In this document: piece after piece, positions 34,141 to 42,622 of the stretch
Numbering within the stretch: position 1 is the stretch's first letter
Layout of the letters: every line of letters begins with the position of its first letter
Assembly: GCF_001189235.2 (NCBI RefSeq)
Contig: NZ_LFIP02000002.1
Coordinates: forward strand, 992,411-1,056,410
Source: Bradyrhizobium embrapense
GTDB lineage: Bacteria > Pseudomonadota > Alphaproteobacteria > Rhizobiales > Xanthobacteraceae
Length of the DNA: 64,000 nt
Direction of reading: 5' to 3'
The notes under the pieces: model-generated
Databases searched by the model: none
Told to the model about the DNA's origin: nothing
The model's input: the letters and a program-made list of their open reading frames with translations, nothing else
Position numbers and translations under genes: made by a program

Positions 34141-34169
34141 GCAAAAAGATGCCCGGCAAAAGCCGGGCA
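34141..34169 (-). terminator. Rho-independent terminator
   Basis: Stem ATGCCCGGC/GCCGGGCAT with an AAAA loop. On the minus strand it is followed by a T-run (CTTTTTG), so it ends the leftward gene at 34275. Confidence 0.75.
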
Positions 34170-34274
34170 TTAATATCGAGACAACCCCAGGGAGAATGGA
34201 TCGCTCGTCCTACCAGCCCTATTCAAGCATGCGGTGCCGGGTGGCGATTTGAGCCAGCGCAACAAATCGCAGAT

Positions 34275-34532
34275 TTACTGGAAGCCAGGACGAGACTGGT
34301 CCTGCTCGAGGTCGCTTGGCACCATGCCATATGTCCGCAGCACGGTCGTTTTCGTCTCGGGATGGCCGGTACGGACGACTGCCGCAGCACCAGCATGGCC
34401 GAACGTCTTCCACAAGTGCTTGGCGTGCTCAATCGCCGCGGCCGGGCTGGCGCATTTGGCCTGCTGGCCTGGAACGAGTTCGCCATCGGTCCGATCGTAC
34501 GGCAGGGCAATGAAGTGTGTGATCTCGTCCAT
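34275..34532 (-). CDS. Small hypothetical protein (85 aa), FixK-controlled
   Basis: MDEITHFIALPYDRTDGELV, then AAAIEHAKHLWKTFGHAGAA and RTGHPETKTTVLRTYG. Soluble alpha/beta pattern. Ribosome site AAAGGG precedes the ATG, a perfect FixK box lies 91 bases upstream and a terminator follows, so this is a complete single-gene unit. Family not recognised; function unknown. Confidence 0.7.
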   Translation of the reverse strand: MDEITHFIALPYDRTDGELVPGQQAKCASPAAAIEHAKHLWKTFGHAGAAAVVRTGHPETKTTVLRTYGMVPSDLEQDQSRPGFQ

Positions 34533-34616
34533 CGATGGCCCTTTCTCGTTTGGTCGACTTCACCCACAAACAATGGTTCGGCAAAAACCATCTTGATCTG
34601 CCTCGGCCCATTTCGC

Positions 34617-34630
34617 TTGATCGGGATCAA
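34617..34630 (-). promoter_or_regulatory. FixK/FNR box upstream of 34532
   Basis: TTGATCGGGATCAA, perfect. Confidence 0.75.
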
Positions 34631-34794
34631 CGCGGAATGGCGCATTTCGTTGCTGCATGCGCGAGCGCTCACCGGCGATTGACGTCGGCCCACATTGTAG
34701 GGGGCAGGCTGCCGGCGCGCGACATTTCGCGTGCTGCTGTCGTACCGACGGCGACCAGCGTTTGATTACTGAAGCCCAGGGACGCGGCCGATGG

Positions 34795-35403
34795 CTAGAG
34801 CCCGGCAGCGATCGCGATCCGCATCAGTTCCGACATGCTGCGCACATTGGTCTTAGCCATCAGGTTCGCCCGGTAGACCTCCACCGTGCGCGGGCTGATG
34901 CCAAGGTCGTGGGCGATCACCTTGTTGATCTTGCCTGCCACGAGACCCCGCAGAACGTCACGTTCGCGCGGCGAGAGATCCACCAAGCGAGCTTCGGCCT
35001 CGCGCTTGATCGTATCGTCGGCCGGGGCCGCGGACTGTGCTTGCAAAGCTTCGCCGATTGCGCGCAACAGCGCCTCGTCCTCAAATGGCTTTTCGATGAA
35101 ATCAACCGCACCTGCCTTCATCGCCTCGACCGCGAGTGCGACGTCTCCATGGCCGGTCATCAGAATGACTGGACATGCTACCGCGTCGGCCTTGAGCTTG
35201 CGGATCAGTTCGAGGCCGCTCATGCCGGGCATCCGGATATCCGATACGATGCAGTCGACCTCGCTGCTCTTGAACTGATCGAGAAAGTCGGTTGCCGTCT
35301 CATAGGTCGTCACGGCAAAGCCGTTGACGTCGAGCAGGAAGGCCAGTGAGTCGCGCATCGCTGGGTCATCGTCGATTACGAGAATTGTGTGCCGCGTCGT
35401 CAT
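34795..35403 (-). CDS. fixJ: FixJ response regulator
   Basis: 202 aa. Receiver with acidic pocket DDD (11-13), phospho-acceptor Asp55 ([10 protein letters not shown]) and conserved Thr/Lys (MTGHGD, EKPF). The C-terminal LuxR-type HTH reads [15 protein letters not shown], then [12 protein letters not shown]. Activated by FixL under low oxygen, FixJ drives fixK. Its ATG overlaps the fixL stop by 4 bases. Confidence 0.93.
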   Translation of the reverse strand: MTTRHTILVIDDDPAMRDSLAFLLDVNGFAVTTYETATDFLDQFKSSEVDCIVSDIRMPGMSGLELIRKLKADAVACPVILMTGHGDVALAVEAMKAGAVDFIEKPFEDEALLRAIGEALQAQSAAPADDTIKREAEARLVDLSPRERDVLRGLVAGKINKVIAHDLGISPRTVEVYRANLMAKTNVRSMSELMRIAIAAGL

Positions 35404-36830
35404 GCTTCTTCTCCGTCCTCCGCGAACGGTAGGATGAACCGAAAGACCGTGCCACCACCCGCGTTTGGCATCACATCGATGCGTCCACCATGGGATTCGA
35501 TGATGGTCCGGCAGATCGAGAGGCCGACGCCCATGCCATGCTCCTTTGTCGTGATGAAGGGCTGAAACAGGCGGTCGGCGATGTCAGGGCTGATGCCCGG
35601 GCCGGTATCGGCGATAGTGAACGTCGCAACTCCGTTAGCCTTGGTGACGCCGACGGTCAACTCGCGGCGTGGGCCGGAGGCCATCGCCTCGATCGCATTG
35701 CGAACCAGGTTGAGGACGACCTGCTGAATCTGGATCTTGTCGACGATGATCGAGGGCATGTCGCGGTCGCTGCGGATCGCCACCCGGACGCCCTGCTCCT
35801 TGGCGCCGAGCAGCGCCAGCGCGACGGCCTCTTCAAGCAAGGTGGCAGGGCTCTCCAGGGAGTGTTGGGTCTCGCCTTTGGCGACGAATTCGCGCAGGCG
35901 CTTGATGATGTCGCCGGCCCGTAGCGCTTGCTGTGCGGCGCGCTCGAGCGCGTCCTGAATGCGGTTAGCATCCGGTGTCTTCGACGCCAGCAAAGCCTTC
36001 GCGCCGCGCATGTAGTTCGTGATGGCTGACAGGGGCTGGTTGATCTCATGCGCGATCGAGGACGCCATCTCTCCCATCGCGGTCAATCGCGACACGTGGA
36101 CCAACTCGGATTGCAGCTCCTGAAGCCGCCGCTCCTGCGCGCGGCGCTCGGTGAGATCGCGGATGAATCCGGTGAAGAAGCGCTCTCCGCGCACCTTGGC
36201 CTCGCCGACGGCGAGCTCCATCGGAAAGGTCGAGCCGTCGCTTCGTTCTCCAACCACGATGCGGCCGATGCCGATGATGCGCCGTTCGCCGGTCGTAAGG
36301 TAACGTTCGAGGTACCGGTCGTGCTCGCCGCGATACGGCTGGGGCATCAGGCTCGAAACGTTGTTTCCGACGACCTGGTCCGCTTTCCAGCCAAACAGGC
36401 GCTCGGCTGCCGCGCTGAAGGAGCGAATGATGCCGTGGTCGTCGATCACGATCATGGCGTCAGGGACCGTGTCCAGGATCGATTGCAGATGGGCCTGGCG
36501 ATTTCGCGCCTGATCGCTTTCGCGCAACAGGCGGTCGCCCATGAAGCCGAGGACCGGGCCGAGGACGGCAAAGCAAGCGATATCGATCAGATTCGCAGGG
36601 TCGGTGACCAGGCTCTTGCCGAGGAATTCGGCGCTGATGATGAGGCACAGCAGGGTGGTGAAGATCGCCGGGCCGCGGCCACCGGCGAATGCCACGAACA
36701 ATACGGCGGGCACGTAGATGATCGTGAAGGTCCGGTCTTCGAAATAGTTATCAAGCCCCGCGCGCACCGCGAAGACGAGCGCGGCCGCTGCCGCGGCAGT
36801 GCCATAACGGTACCAGATGCGATCGGACAT
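35400..36830 (-). CDS. fixL: FixL oxygen-sensing histidine kinase
   Basis: 476 aa. An N-terminal membrane region with about four helices (15-95), then a heme PAS domain (about 112-230) with proximal His170 (YRGEHDRYL) and Arg190 (GIGR), 20 residues apart as in B. japonicum FixL H200/R220. HisKA has His261 (IAHEINQP), followed by HATPase_c with N, G1 (DTGPGIS) and G2 motifs. Oxygen binding at the heme inhibits autophosphorylation. The topology is like membrane-bound S. meliloti FixL rather than soluble B. japonicum FixL. Confidence 0.94.
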   Translation of the reverse strand: MSDRIWYRYGTAAAAAALVFAVRAGLDNYFEDRTFTIIYVPAVLFVAFAGGRGPAIFTTLLCLIISAEFLGKSLVTDPANLIDIACFAVLGPVLGFMGDRLLRESDQARNRQAHLQSILDTVPDAMIVIDDHGIIRSFSAAAERLFGWKADQVVGNNVSSLMPQPYRGEHDRYLERYLTTGERRIIGIGRIVVGERSDGSTFPMELAVGEAKVRGERFFTGFIRDLTERRAQERRLQELQSELVHVSRLTAMGEMASSIAHEINQPLSAITNYMRGAKALLASKTPDANRIQDALERAAQQALRAGDIIKRLREFVAKGETQHSLESPATLLEEAVALALLGAKEQGVRVAIRSDRDMPSIIVDKIQIQQVVLNLVRNAIEAMASGPRRELTVGVTKANGVATFTIADTGPGISPDIADRLFQPFITTKEHGMGVGLSICRTIIESHGGRIDVMPNAGGGTVFRFILPFAEDGEEA

Positions 36831-36923
36831 ATTTCCCCGGCGAAGCCCTCAGCCCGACCGATCCTACAACGTCCGGACGGCGGAAGCCACCGACCGCGCG
36901 CCGGCCAAGGCGGCGGGACAGGT

Positions 36924-37151
36924 CTATCTGACCCAGGAACGCCAATGCGTCGGCTGCACCAGGATGCGTTCGGCGGTCTCCGCCTTTACCCAGCCGCCCA
37001 GGATGCGGCGGCAGGGGAAGACGAGCTTGTGAATCGCATTACCTTCGATCACGGCTAGCTCAAGGTCGCGGTCGAAGGGGGCCGTAGCGACCCCCTCCCA
37101 TGTCGCGCTGACGCCCGCTTCTGGGCGCTCTGGAGCGTCGCGTGTTGGCAC
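36924..37151 (-). CDS. Small conserved protein (75 aa) ending PTHWRSW
   Basis: The core APFDRDLELAVIEGNAIHKL, VFPCRRILGGWV and PTHWRSW is a layout I recognise from short Bradyrhizobium hypothetical proteins. A second member lies at 48258. The GTG start falls one base after the phasin stop, implying coupling. No membrane segment; the single Cys and Trp/His cluster suggest a small beta domain. Function unknown. Confidence 0.65.
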   Translation of the reverse strand: MPTRDAPERPEAGVSATWEGVATAPFDRDLELAVIEGNAIHKLVFPCRRILGGWVKAETAERILVQPTHWRSWVR

Positions 37152-37152
37152 G

Positions 37153-37509
37153 TCAGGCTGCCTCCTGAATAGCCTCGTCGACACCGCTGGTCTTTCGTGC
37201 AAACAAGTTCAGCTCGATCGTACCCAGCGAACGCGCGGTCTCGATCGCGTACGTCGCGTCGCTTGCGCTACGCGCGGTAGCACCCTTGGCCCAGTCCTGC
37301 AGAGCCGTGATTTTCTCGGCCACCGAGGCGGTAGAGTTGAACCTGCGGAAAAGCTCCCAAGCTTCGTTCGATTCGATCTGGATCTGCTCGAACCAGTGCT
37401 GGTTTGCCTCGATCAGCTTCTCCGAGAATTCCGACTGCACCGCCATTGCCCGCTTCGCGTAGCTCTGGATCGCGTCGGAGACGGGACGGGCTTCGCTATG
37501 GTCTGTCAT
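37153..37509 (-). CDS. Phasin-family protein
   Basis: 118 aa, nearly all amphipathic helix. The pattern (YAKRAMAVQSEFSEKLIEAN, then WFEQIQIESNEAWELFRRFN) fits the phasin_2 family that coats PHB granules. I chose the start MTDHSEARP, with AAGGA 8 bases upstream. It links functionally to phaB/phaC at 15.8-19.3 kb. A perfect FixK box lies 63 bases upstream. Confidence 0.8.
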   Translation of the reverse strand: MTDHSEARPVSDAIQSYAKRAMAVQSEFSEKLIEANQHWFEQIQIESNEAWELFRRFNSTASVAEKITALQDWAKGATARSASDATYAIETARSLGTIELNLFARKTSGVDEAIQEAA

Positions 37510-37565
37510 GTCCAACATCCTTCGTTGTGAGGAGTATTGCTTCTCATGCGGGCTGCCCCTGCGCG

Positions 37566-37579
37566 TTGACGCGCGTCAA
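37566..37579 (-). promoter_or_regulatory. FixK/FNR box upstream of phasin
   Basis: TTGACGCGCGTCAA, perfect, 63 bases before the phasin start. Confidence 0.75.
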
Positions 37580-37617
37580 CTCGATAGCTTCTGGTCCGCG
37601 TGATTCTCGCGACCAGG

Positions 37618-37812
37618 CTAGCTGCCCTTGGGACTGACGACGGCACCGGTTTGCAGATTGATGAAGTGGACGCCGTCGCAGGCGGCGCAGGAAATCGAGT
37701 GCAGTTCGTCAGCCGGGAGTTCGGATGCGACGGCAGGTAGCAGGCCCTGAACTCGATCGCCGGTATTTGGGCACGAGAAGATGATGGGGCGCCAAGCCCT
37801 TATGTCTGACAT
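37618..37812 (-). CDS. Small protein with possible zinc-ribbon cysteines (64 aa)
   Basis: Contains FSCPNTGDRVQG and ISCAACDGVHFINLQTG. One Cys plus a CxxC with nearby His suggests metal binding, as in short Bradyrhizobium proteins of this type. Soluble. A perfect FixK box is centred 57 bases upstream. Function unknown. Confidence 0.65.
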   Translation of the reverse strand: MSDIRAWRPIIFSCPNTGDRVQGLLPAVASELPADELHSISCAACDGVHFINLQTGAVVSPKGS

Positions 37813-37838
37813 TTGTACGATCCTGATGGATGACCACC

Positions 37839-38057
37839 CTAACGGTGGCGCTTCGCCCCGTTTTGATGCAGGTCAAAATTCCAGTCGGGTGGTCGGATCG
37901 GGGCAGGCGGCGGTCTAGAACGGTCGGCGCCGACGGAGCTGGTGGAGGCTGATTTGGCAGGCTGCCTGAGCGGCCCTCTTGGCCGCTGGAGCATCCTGGC
38001 GAACGTCACGACGACAATCACCAACGCTCCCATCGAGGCAAGCAGGTTCTGCAGCAT
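37839..38057 (-). CDS. Small membrane protein with basic, Pro-rich tail (72 aa)
   Basis: MLQNLLASMGALVIVVVTFA forms one helix, followed by a long basic/proline tail (RPRGPLRQPAKSASTSS). AGGAG lies 8 bases before the ATG and a perfect FixK box 60 bases upstream. The 3' end runs over the FixK box of the next gene (37863-37876). Function unknown. Confidence 0.55.
   Translation of the reverse strand: MLQNLLASMGALVIVVVTFARMLQRPRGPLRQPAKSASTSSVGADRSRPPPAPIRPPDWNFDLHQNGAKRHR
37863..37876 (-). promoter_or_regulatory. FixK/FNR box upstream of 37812
   Basis: TTGATGCAGGTCAA, perfect. It lies inside the 3' part of the upstream small gene. Confidence 0.7.
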
Positions 38058-38110
38058 GATTCTGATCTCCTGACAGGACATCAGCATCGTTGATCATCGG
38101 TCGCGTCGCC

Positions 38111-38124
38111 TTGATTTCCGTCAA
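38111..38124 (-). promoter_or_regulatory. FixK/FNR box for the leftward small gene
   Basis: TTGATTTCCGTCAA, perfect, 60 bases from the start at 38057. Confidence 0.75.
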
Positions 38125-38133
38125 GCGCAGGCG

Positions 38134-38147
38134 TTGAGGAAGATCAA
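38134..38147 (+). promoter_or_regulatory. FixK/FNR box for the rightward CBS-BON gene
   Basis: TTGAGGAAGATCAA, perfect, 63 bases from the start at 38204. It is only 9 bases from the preceding box. Confidence 0.75.
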
Positions 38148-38203
38148 CGCAGATGAGCCGATTGCGTGTGACCTTGGTCGCAGGCGATGCAAGGAGAGCG
38201 GCA

Positions 38204-38953
38204 ATGCGTGCACATCAGATTATGGCAAGACACGTCATCACTGTCGGAACCGAGACGTCCATTCTCGACGCCGCGAAGCTGATGATGGATCACCACATCA
38301 GCGGCCTGCCGGTGGTCGATGCGGCTGGAAGACTGGTTGGAATCCTGTCGGAGAGTGACTTTCTGCGACGAAGCGAGATCGGCACGCAGCGCCGGCGTAG
38401 CGGCTGGTTTAGGTTTCTTCTCGGCTCCGGCTATGCGGCCGCGGACTTCGTCCACGAGCGAGGGCGGAAGGTCGGAGAGATCATGTCGTGCGACCCGGTC
38501 ACCGTGACGGAAGAAACGCCGCTGCCCGATCTGGTCGACCTCATGGAGAAGAAGGGTGTCAAACGGCTGCCAGTGATGCGTGACGGGCGGCTCGTCGGCC
38601 TCGTGACGCGGGCGGACCTGCTGCGGGCGGTCGCGTCCATCGCGCATCAGGTTCCGGATCCCACAGCGGATGACCAGCACATCCACGATCGCATTGTGCG
38701 AGCCCTCGATGGCGCAAACTGGTGTCCGCTCGGGCTGCAAGTCTCGGTGCTCGATGGCGTGGTGCATCTTCGTGGGATCATCATGGACGAGCGGGCGAGG
38801 CAGGCGGCGATCGTCGCCGCGGAGAATGTCGCCGGCGTCAAGGACGTGCACGATCATCTGTGCTACATCGACACCTATTCCGGCTTCTATATCCAATCCG
38901 CGGAAGACGAGCGAGCGGCGGCCGCCAAAGCGGCGAGCGAGACGGTCGGATGA
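38204..38953 (+). CDS. CBS-CBS-BON protein (249 aa)
   Basis: CBS1 (SGLPVVDAAGRLVGILSESD), the linker YAAADFVHERGRKVGEIM, CBS2 (VKRLPVMRDGRLVGLVTRAD) and BON (GVVHLRGIIMDERARQA). AAGGAGAG stands before the chosen ATG, which matches the MRAHQIM start of the 6576 and 13694 paralogues. Followed by a coupled small membrane protein, as seen for two other members. Confidence 0.88.
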   Translation: MRAHQIMARHVITVGTETSILDAAKLMMDHHISGLPVVDAAGRLVGILSESDFLRRSEIGTQRRRSGWFRFLLGSGYAAADFVHERGRKVGEIMSCDPVTVTEETPLPDLVDLMEKKGVKRLPVMRDGRLVGLVTRADLLRAVASIAHQVPDPTADDQHIHDRIVRALDGANWCPLGLQVSVLDGVVHLRGIIMDERARQAAIVAAENVAGVKDVHDHLCYIDTYSGFYIQSAEDERAAAAKAASETVG

Positions 38954-39165
38954 TCGCTCGCCCTGCACCGCTGCTGATCCCGCTGATTGTGATCGCCGTG
39001 GTCAGCGCCGATGTCGTGGGATTCGCCGCAACGTTGCTTGCGATCTGTATGATCGTGGGCTTCGCGATCGTTGCCTCCGGATGGACCGTCGGCGGCAAAA
39101 CAACATCAACATCAATACCTGCAGTCCGGCCGTCAGCCCCAGATTGGACGTCTCGCGACAAATAG
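38950..39165 (+). CDS. Small membrane protein (71 aa)
   Basis: The ATG overlaps the CBS-BON stop (ATGA). Two hydrophobic segments (PLLIPLIVIAVVSADVVGFA and LLAICMIVGFAIVASGW) and a polar tail. Repeats the pattern CBS-BON plus tiny membrane protein (compare 7435, 13510). Function unknown; possibly the membrane partner of the BON protein. Confidence 0.6.
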   Translation: MIARPAPLLIPLIVIAVVSADVVGFAATLLAICMIVGFAIVASGWTVGGKTTSTSIPAVRPSAPDWTSRDK

Positions 39166-39239
39166 CACCTCGTTCGGTCTGGCCGTCGTTCCGGAGGGCG
39201 TGTCCCGGACAGAACGTGCCTCGCTCGCGGTCCTGGCGA

Positions 39240-39253
39240 TTGAGGTCGCTCAA
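39240..39253 (+). promoter_or_regulatory. FixK/FNR box upstream of 39382
   Basis: TTGAGGTCGCTCAA, perfect. It lies 135 bases before the next start, a longer leader than elsewhere. Confidence 0.65.
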
Positions 39254-39381
39254 GGCCCTGGTGCCTTCAATATTCGACGCAACAAGGCACCGCGCCGCAG
39301 CGCATTCCGTTGCGACAGATCAATACGGGCATCTCGCACCAGTGACAGCATGAGCATCGAATCAGCCCACGCGAGGGTGCC

Positions 39382-39609
39382 ATGACATCATTCGACGTTC
39401 GTTTCATCAAAACAGTTTGCGACGATACCGGCCATGAACATCGCGCCTGCCAGGCAGCGTTCAAGGTCGACGCAGTCTCGCTTTCTGCGGCCGCACAGCT
39501 GGCCGAAGCCGACTTCTGCAGACAGAAGGGTGTCCGCGACTGGACGATCTTTGCGGACTCCATGGAGCTTCGAACGCCGCCGACATTGCCATCAGCCTGG
39601 GGTGGCTAA
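39382..39609 (+). CDS. Small hypothetical protein (75 aa)
   Basis: MTSFDVRFIKTVCDDTGHEH, then AFKVDAVSLSAAAQLAEADF and DWTIFADSMEL. Alpha/beta pattern, two cysteines, no membrane segment. GAGGG stands before the ATG. A FixK box lies upstream. Family not recognised, though similar short proteins are common in Bradyrhizobium. Confidence 0.6.
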   Translation: MTSFDVRFIKTVCDDTGHEHRACQAAFKVDAVSLSAAAQLAEADFCRQKGVRDWTIFADSMELRTPPTLPSAWGG

Positions 39610-39654
39610 TGATCTTGCGCGGCGGCCGCGATCGATTGCCGCGACGTCGCGCGT

Positions 39655-39668
39655 TTGACCGAGATCAA
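39655..39668 (+). promoter_or_regulatory. FixK/FNR box of the cco operon
   Basis: TTGACCGAGATCAA, perfect, 61 bases before the first gene (39723). Confidence 0.8.
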
Positions 39669-39722
39669 ATCGACAATTGCGTCCTTCGATTAAAGGTGAA
39701 GAGCCAAAACGGGGCTTGAATA

Positions 39723-40220
39723 ATGACCGACCGATCAGAAGGCAGCAGCTCGCCGCAATTCGAGAGTCTCCTCGCCCGCTTACGGGCATTTCTTGCACGT
39801 CGACATGAATTCGATCTCATGACTCCTCGAGAGGTCGACGAGATCGCTCAAGAGCTCAACCTCTCGACGCCGGACCTTCGTGCCCTTGCCCGCGAGCAAG
39901 GTTCGCCGGAGTTGCTCGGCAAGCGTCTCGAGCATGCAGGCTTGTCCGAGCAGACGCTCGCTTCTTCCCATTGCGATGTGTTGCGCGATCTGCAGCGCGT
40001 GTGCGGTCTTTGCCAGGAGAAGGCACGTTGCGCCGATGATCTCGCGCGGGAGCGCCGGGCCAGCCCGGCAAGATACTGTCCGAACGAAATGACCTTGACC
40101 GCACTGAGCCGCGGCGCCGGCGGCACGCGGTACGGCACCGGAATTGATGCCGATCAAGCAGCTGGCAGCGAGACTGTGATTTCCCTGACGTCATCGCATC
40201 CAAAGAGAGCCTCCACATGA
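39723..40220 (+). CDS. DUF6455-like cysteine-rich protein leading the cco operon
   Basis: 165 aa. An HTH-like helical part ([20 protein letters not shown]) is followed by a cysteine cluster [20 protein letters not shown] and YCPNEMTL, five cysteines that could bind Fe-S or zinc. This matches the DUF6455 pattern as I know it. Its stop overlaps the ccoN start by 4 bases, so it is the first gene of the cbb3 operon. Role unknown; oxidase assembly or redox sensing are guesses. Confidence 0.7.
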   Translation: MTDRSEGSSSPQFESLLARLRAFLARRHEFDLMTPREVDEIAQELNLSTPDLRALAREQGSPELLGKRLEHAGLSEQTLASSHCDVLRDLQRVCGLCQEKARCADDLARERRASPARYCPNEMTLTALSRGAGGTRYGTGIDADQAAGSETVISLTSSHPKRAST

Positions 40221-41869
40221 CAGGTCCATCCTCCGTTTCAAAGTCGATGACGATGGGCGAGGCCGGCTTGGCGTCGGCACTCGCAGCCTTTGCCTTCATT
40301 AGCTTTCTCGGCGCGGCGATGGGGCACGATGCGGCGTTTAGCTTTCACGCGTCGCTCGCGTGCGCCGCCAGCTTGATCGCGGTGATCATGATCGGCAACC
40401 GCTACCTTGACCGTCCGGCCGAGCTGCCTCCGGCGGAGATCGGCGGGCGCCCCAACTACAATTTAGGCCCGATCAAGTTTGCTTCCGCCATGGCGATGTT
40501 CTGGGGCATCGCGGGTTTCACCGTGGGGCTCATCATCGCCTTGCAGCTGGCCTGGCCGGCGCTCAATTTCGATCTGCCCTGGACGACATTCGGCCGCCTG
40601 CGGCCGCTGCATACGTCGGCCGTGATCTTCGCATTCGGCGGTAATGTCCTGATCGCGACATCGTTCTATGTCGTGCAAAAGACCTGCCGCACGCGCCTTG
40701 CAGGCGACCTGTCGCCGTGGTTCGTCGTGGTCGGCTACAATTTCTTCATCCTGATCGCCGGCACGGGCTATCTGCTCGGCGTGACCCAGTCGAAGGAATA
40801 CGCCGAGCCGGAGTGGTACGCCGACCTCTGGTTGACGATCGTCTGGGTGACGTATCTGCTCGTGTTCCTGATGACGCTCGTGAAGCGCAAGGAGCCGCAC
40901 ATCTTCGTCGCCAACTGGTTCTACCTGGCATTCATCATCACGATCGCGGTCCTGCATCTCGGCAACAACCCGGCGCTGCCGGTCTCCCTCCTCGGCTCGA
41001 AGTCCTACATCGCCTGGGGCGGCGTCCAGGATGCGATGTTCCAGTGGTGGTACGGCCACAATGCGGTCGGCTTCTTCCTGACCGCCGGCTTCCTGGCGAT
41101 CATGTACTACTTCATTCCGAAGCGGGCGGAGCGTCCGATCTATTCCTACCGGCTGTCGATCATTCATTTCTGGGCGCTGATCTTCCTCTACATCTGGGCC
41201 GGCCCGCATCACTTGCACTACACAGCGTTGCCGGACTGGGCGCAAACCCTCGGCATGACGTTCTCGATCATGCTCTGGATGCCGTCCTGGGGCGGCATGA
41301 TCAACGGCCTGATGACGCTGTCGGGAGCGTGGGACAAGCTGCGCACCGATCCCGTGCTGCGCATGATGGTGGTTTCGGTCGCCTTCTACGGCATGTCGAC
41401 CTTCGAGGGACCGATGATGTCGATCAAGGTGGTCAATTCGCTGAGCCACTACACCGACTGGACCATCGGCCATGTGCATTCCGGCGCATTGGGCTGGGTC
41501 GGTTTCGTGTCATTCGGCGCGCTGTACTGCCTCGTCCCGTGGCTCTGGAATCGCCAGCTCTACAGCGTGAAGCTCGTCAACTGGCACTTCTGGATCTCGA
41601 CCATCGGCATCGTGCTCTACATCTCCGCGATGTGGGTGTCGGGAATCCTGCAGGGCCTGATGTGGCGTGCCTACACCTCGCTCGGATTCCTCGAATATTC
41701 CTTCATCGAGTCCGTCGAGGCCATGCATCCCTTCTACATCATCCGCGCGGCCGGTGGCGCGCTGTTCCTGGTCGGCGCTCTGATCATGGCGTTCAATCTC
41801 TGGATGACGGTCAATGCCGGCCGAGCCAGCGAAACCGAGGGCGCAAGTGCCCTCCAGCCTGCCGAATAG
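40217..41869 (+). CDS. ccoN: cbb3 cytochrome oxidase subunit I
   Basis: 550 aa with about 12-14 membrane helices. Conserved histidine motifs include [45 protein letters not shown] and [10 protein letters not shown], which ligate heme b, heme b3 and CuB. Catalytic subunit of the high-affinity, proton-pumping oxidase in the inner membrane. Cotranscribed with ccoO, ccoQ and ccoP. Confidence 0.97.
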   Translation: MTGPSSVSKSMTMGEAGLASALAAFAFISFLGAAMGHDAAFSFHASLACAASLIAVIMIGNRYLDRPAELPPAEIGGRPNYNLGPIKFASAMAMFWGIAGFTVGLIIALQLAWPALNFDLPWTTFGRLRPLHTSAVIFAFGGNVLIATSFYVVQKTCRTRLAGDLSPWFVVVGYNFFILIAGTGYLLGVTQSKEYAEPEWYADLWLTIVWVTYLLVFLMTLVKRKEPHIFVANWFYLAFIITIAVLHLGNNPALPVSLLGSKSYIAWGGVQDAMFQWWYGHNAVGFFLTAGFLAIMYYFIPKRAERPIYSYRLSIIHFWALIFLYIWAGPHHLHYTALPDWAQTLGMTFSIMLWMPSWGGMINGLMTLSGAWDKLRTDPVLRMMVVSVAFYGMSTFEGPMMSIKVVNSLSHYTDWTIGHVHSGALGWVGFVSFGALYCLVPWLWNRQLYSVKLVNWHFWISTIGIVLYISAMWVSGILQGLMWRAYTSLGFLEYSFIESVEAMHPFYIIRAAGGALFLVGALIMAFNLWMTVNAGRASETEGASALQPAE

Positions 41870-41877
41870 GTCACGAC

Positions 41878-42612
41878 ATGTCTCTCTGGAACAGACACAA
41901 GATCTTTGAGAAGAACTCGATCATTCTGATCGTCGGCATTCTCGCCGTCATTGCCATCGGCGGACTGGTCGAGATCACGCCGTTGTTCTACCTGAAGAGC
42001 ACGATCGAGGCGGTCGATGGCGTGCGGCCCTATACGCCGCTCGAACTCGCCGGCCGCAACATCTATGTCCGCGAGGGCTGCTACCTCTGCCATTCGCAGA
42101 TGATCCGGCCGCTGCGCGACGAGGTCGAGCGCTATGGCCACTATTCGCTCGCTGCCGAGAGCATGTACGACCATCCGTTTCAGTGGGGCTCCAAGCGCAC
42201 CGGACCCGACCTTGCGCGCGTTGGCGGCAAGTATTCCGACGACTGGCACGTCACGCACCTGATCAATCCACGCTCGATCGTTCCGCAGTCGGTGATGCCC
42301 GGATACCCGGCGCTCGCCAGGACGGAGCTCGACCCATCCGACGCCGCGGCTCATCTGCGGACCAACCGCGCGGTCGGCGTGCCCTATACCGACGAGCAGA
42401 TCGTCAACGCGGCCGCCGATCTGAGAGCACAGGTCGATCCAGACGGTTCCGGCACCGACGCGTTCCAGAAGCGCTATCCGAAGGCGGTGGTCCGCAACTT
42501 CGACGGCAAGGCCGGCAATCCGACCGAGCTCGACGCGCTGATCGCCTATCTGCAGATGCTCGGCACGCTCGTCGATTTCAAGCTCTACAACGAAAAAGCC
42601 AATCTGCGCTGA
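41878..42612 (+). CDS. ccoO: cbb3 oxidase monoheme cytochrome c subunit
   Basis: 244 aa. An N-terminal anchor helix ([20 protein letters not shown]) and one heme motif CYLCH (about residue 68). The conserved [17 protein letters not shown] and [19 protein letters not shown] are CcoO hallmarks. It passes electrons from CcoP to CcoN. The ATG lies 8 bases after the ccoN stop. Confidence 0.96.
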   Translation: MSLWNRHKIFEKNSIILIVGILAVIAIGGLVEITPLFYLKSTIEAVDGVRPYTPLELAGRNIYVREGCYLCHSQMIRPLRDEVERYGHYSLAAESMYDHPFQWGSKRTGPDLARVGGKYSDDWHVTHLINPRSIVPQSVMPGYPALARTELDPSDAAAHLRTNRAVGVPYTDEQIVNAAADLRAQVDPDGSGTDAFQKRYPKAVVRNFDGKAGNPTELDALIAYLQMLGTLVDFKLYNEKANLR

Positions 42613-42622
42613 GGACACGAGC

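Larger units (their letters stand above)
33787..34274. other. Intergenic region
   Basis: Holds the FixK box of the phosphoketolase operon and a terminator. Open frames here lack support. Confidence 0.5.

Noticed and set aside
40717..41869. N-terminal extension of the ccoO frame through ccoN
   Set aside because: The true ccoO start at 41878 follows the ccoN stop by 8 bases and gives the normal CcoO N-terminus; the extension is out of frame with ccoN.
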